64,000 nucleotides of DNA from an uncultured Sphingomonadales bacterium (GTDB lineage Bacteria > Pseudomonadota > Alphaproteobacteria > Sphingomonadales > Rhodothalassiaceae). The notes under the pieces are model-generated. The model ran no database searches. It was not told the origin of the DNA and saw nothing but the letters and a program-made list of their open reading frames with translations. A program made the position numbers and the translations under genes. Shown in pieces: positions 62,221 through 64,000 of this stretch (positions are counted from its first letter, which is position 1; each line of letters starts with the position of its first letter). The stretch is taken from NCBI GenBank assembly GCA_947499155.1, contig CANMND010000001.1, forward strand, positions 62,001-126,000. Reading direction: 5' to 3'.

Positions 62221-62787
62221 TTAGGGGTTCTCATCTATCGCAGAACAGAAAACTGCTTCTCGCGCGATGTATCTGACTTTATCAACACATTTTCTGTCAC
62301 ATGACGATCGTAATAATCGGAAATAGCTCATAAGGACAGTCTGAACTAATTCCCGTTTTTCATTCTCAGATGCTGACCGGCCCATCTTCTTTGGTCCTTG
62401 TCCCCATTCGCATTGCACCAGCATGGCTTGTTGTGCGTGCTCTGCCTCAATTTCTGCGATCAACAGTGCGTCATAAACCACCGAAAGTGACTTATCCCTT
62501 AACATCGTTTGCTTTATCTGCCTGCGATAGCTTCGCATCGGGAGAATGACACCTTCTCGCCAGTCTGCGACATGGGCACTCATACGTTCCAGCGCCTTCA
62601 TGTCGAGTGCACAGTCTTTGATGACTGCCTGATAACAGCAGAAAAGCACCAGATTGATATCGGCGCCTTCACCATCTTGCAGAGTTAACAAGCGCTCGGT
62701 AACGCCAGCTTTGCTGTATAGTAAGCGCGCATAGGCCTTGAATGCGGCAAATTCCGCGTCCATGCCAGATATTTCAGCCTGCGTCAT
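62221..62787 (-). CDS. TIGR02444 family protein (DUF2390)
   Basis: Helical cytosolic protein (188 aa) of the TIGR02444/DUF2390 family. The N-terminal segment AFKAYARLLYSKAGVTERLL and DGEGADINLVLFCCYQAV are the family signatures; the C-terminal half is poorly conserved. Function is not known. The ATG at 62787 overlaps the 3' end of ubiX by 14 bp, so translation is probably coupled. A longer in-frame start at 62874 exists but would overlap ubiX by 101 bp and is unlikely. Confidence 0.82.
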   Translation of the reverse strand: MTQAEISGMDAEFAAFKAYARLLYSKAGVTERLLTLQDGEGADINLVLFCCYQAVIKDCALDMKALERMSAHVADWREGVILPMRSYRRQIKQTMLRDKSLSVVYDALLIAEIEAEHAQQAMLVQCEWGQGPKKMGRSASENEKRELVQTVLMSYFRLLRSSCDRKCVDKVRYIAREAVFCSAIDENP

Positions 62788-63358
62788 GGCTGCCCAGCGA
62801 GGGGCCGGTCCAGCGAGGAGCCAGCCCCACATCGATTTGAAACAGGTCAAGAACCCGTCCGATACTATGGTCAATCATTTCTTCCAAAGACTTCGGTCGG
62901 CCATAGAAGGATGGCATTGGCGGGGCGATCACAGCTCCCAGATCCATCGCATCCATCATCAACTTGCAATGGCCTTTATGAAGCGGTGTTTCGCGAGGCA
63001 TAAGTACCAGCCGGCGCTGTTCTTTCAAAGTGACGTCTGCCGCACGGCTGATGAGATCATCGGCGTAGGAATGGGTAATGGCGGATAAAAGTTTCATGGA
63101 ACAGGCCGCCACGATCATCCCGTCAGTATGAAAGGAGCCACTGGCAATAGATGCCGCCAGATCACCGGGCTTATAGACATGGTGAGCGAGTCCTTCCACA
63201 TCGGACACCGTCCAGTCCGTTTCAATGGGTATAGTGCGCCGTGCCGTGCGGCTCAGCACCAGATGTGTTTCCACAGTGCCCAACTTTTTGAGAACCTCCA
63301 GCAGGCGAATGCCGTAGACAGGGCCACTTGCTCCCCCAATTCCCACAATCAGCCGCAT
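62774..63358 (-). CDS. ubiX: UbiX-like flavin prenyltransferase
   Basis: Flavin prenyltransferase (194 aa) that makes the prenylated FMN cofactor used by UbiD decarboxylases. MRLIVGIGGASGPVYGIRLL at the start is the FMN-binding signature, followed by LVLSRTARRTI and AACSMKLLSAITHSYADDLI near residue 108; RRLVLMPRETPLHKGH is the conserved prenyl-phosphate region. AGGAG lies 7 bp upstream of ATG 63358. No ubiD is in the window. It overlaps the TIGR02444 gene. Confidence 0.92.
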   Translation of the reverse strand: MRLIVGIGGASGPVYGIRLLEVLKKLGTVETHLVLSRTARRTIPIETDWTVSDVEGLAHHVYKPGDLAASIASGSFHTDGMIVAACSMKLLSAITHSYADDLISRAADVTLKEQRRLVLMPRETPLHKGHCKLMMDAMDLGAVIAPPMPSFYGRPKSLEEMIDHSIGRVLDLFQIDVGLAPRWTGPSLGSHDAG

Positions 63359-63585
63359 CAAAACACTCCTGATTATCCACTCAAATAGATGCGCTCTACT
63401 TCAGGTCGTTACCTGCCAGAGTAACGGCCTCTTATCAGAATGTCTTGTGCCATGACACAAGGCATATCTGGAAGCAAAGTAAGAATAAACGCATTTACAA
63501 GTACGGCAAGCCACCCCGACCAGACGCCCCCCCCACATAGCAATCACACGTTCGGTATATTCCGATATCACACTTGCCATCTTTC

Positions 63586-63599
63586 GTACCGAACGGTAC
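63586..63599. promoter_or_regulatory. TetR-type operator-like palindrome
   Basis: GTACCGAACGGTAC is a perfect palindrome with 6-bp arms and AA centre, a shape common for TetR-family operators. A half-related site, CGTTCGGTAT, lies 36 bp upstream at 63549-63558. The gene that it would control is not evident; the 553-bp stretch 63359-63911 holds no convincing gene. Confidence 0.4.
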
Positions 63600-63681
63600 A
63601 GTCCTTCACGTCGGCGGCTATGTATGATGAACGACATCGTCGTCTTCGAACCACTGGTCCAGTTATGGGCCCACCTTTTAT

Positions 63682-63714
63682 ACGGACCGTCTCTTAAATG
63701 GCGGTCCGTTTTTT
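63682..63714 (+). terminator. Intrinsic terminator in a gene-free stretch
   Basis: ACGGACCG and CGGTCCGT form an 8-bp stem around 12 nt, followed by TTTTTT on the plus strand. No plus-strand gene ends just before it, so it could end a small RNA or a lost gene. Confidence 0.7.
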
Positions 63715-63911
63715 CACGCTCTTTGACGGCACCCATTTGCCCTTTCTACAACAAAACATATTTTACACATTATAATAATAATAAAATAATTAATAGAATG
63801 ATTATAATAATGTATGAAAACTCGCAATATCATTCAAATAGCGTGCGTATACACTCACTACTATGATATAAATAATATAGCTAAATGGGTCTAAGGTGTG
63901 AGGGTAAGCAT

Positions 63912-64000
63912 ATGGCATCAACATCTGGCAATGAGTTATCATGTTTAAAAAAACTTCTAATCGTTGACCCTGCTCATGAAGGAGACGATGGCGCCGCCGC
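63912..64000 (+). CDS. Gene start cut by the window edge (unrecognised)
   Basis: An ATG at 63912, with GAGGG about 7 bp upstream, opens a frame that is still open at base 64000 (29 codons). The visible product, MASTSGNELSCLKKLLIVDP then AHEGDDGAA, is too short to assign. IVDPAHEGDDGAA recalls the DPGHGG-x-D-x-GA metal site of N-acetylmuramoyl-L-alanine amidases, but there is no signal peptide and the match is loose. The preceding 150 bp is very AT-rich, as expected for a promoter. Confidence 0.45.
   Translation, partial: MASTSGNELSCLKKLLIVDPAHEGDDGAA

Noticed and set aside
63401-63736. 111-codon minus-strand frame
   Set aside because: It spans a perfect palindrome and a strong plus-strand terminator, lacks a ribosome site and resembles no family.

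Overview
The window reads as chromosomal DNA of an alphaproteobacterium: a motile, aerobic or microaerobic heterotroph, possibly marine. Lineage signals are glpX overlapping recJ, a two-domain cold-shock protein followed by a DUF192 gene, a PraR-like XRE regulator, a DUF2336 gene, a class I PHA synthase and an adrenodoxin-type ferredoxin. The genus cannot be fixed from this alone; Kordiimonadales-like or related orders are compatible. No rRNA, CRISPR array, prophage or intact insertion sequence is visible. One tRNA-Glu(UUC) is present.

Layout. 1-8.6 kb: a sugar-epimerase-like gene (cut by the left edge) behind a stand-alone fatty acyl-AMP ligase, a class V aminotransferase, an EamA exporter, recX, a membrane fatty-acid desaturase, then a molybdenum-hydroxylase maturation operon (coxG, a decayed xdhC, mocA). 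8.7-13.3 kb: NhaB antiporter, double cold-shock protein plus DUF192, a CBS-pair protein and a glutathione transferase. 13.3-18.3 kb: three paralogous secreted subtilases (one divergent from the other two) and a PraR-like regulator, with related palindromes in two promoter regions. 18.7-24.1 kb: dicarboxylate symporter, exonuclease III, queuosine-precursor transporter, FrnE-like oxidoreductase, and an EAL phosphodiesterase with a degenerate GGDEF. 24.2-34.2 kb: an orphan FlgC-like gene, a CoxL-like molybdenum hydroxylase large subunit with a class II aldolase but no partner subunits, then flgK-flgL behind a sigma-54-type promoter and a short overlapping ORF, then a DUF2336 gene overlapping a PAS histidine kinase.

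34.2-43.9 kb: NAD kinase, beta-carbonic anhydrase, moaA, a repeat island, a Y-family polymerase overlapping a small Cys-rich gene, tRNA-Glu, recJ/glpX and phaC. 43.9-44.7 kb is a second repeat island with a 128-bp exact duplication and 23-bp tandem units. 44.7-56.6 kb: a DPP IV-like S9 peptidase, lemA-DUF2207, and a methylmalonyl-CoA mutase locus (mutA-mutB, and meaB) into which an NsrR-like regulator and a group III truncated haemoglobin are inserted. 56.7-64 kb: a patatin/DUF3376 protein, ferredoxin reductase, a saccharopine-dehydrogenase-like oxidoreductase, a [2Fe-2S] ferredoxin, ubiX overlapping a TIGR02444 gene, and a gene-free AT-rich stretch before a gene cut by the right edge.

Most genes are ordinary chromosomal ones. 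The parts most worth a second look are the triple subtilase locus with its candidate shared operator, the flgK leader ORF, the NO-defence pair inside the B12-mutase locus, the Y-polymerase/small-protein couple, the ubiX/TIGR02444 overlap, and the scattered, partly decayed molybdenum-hydroxylase genes.
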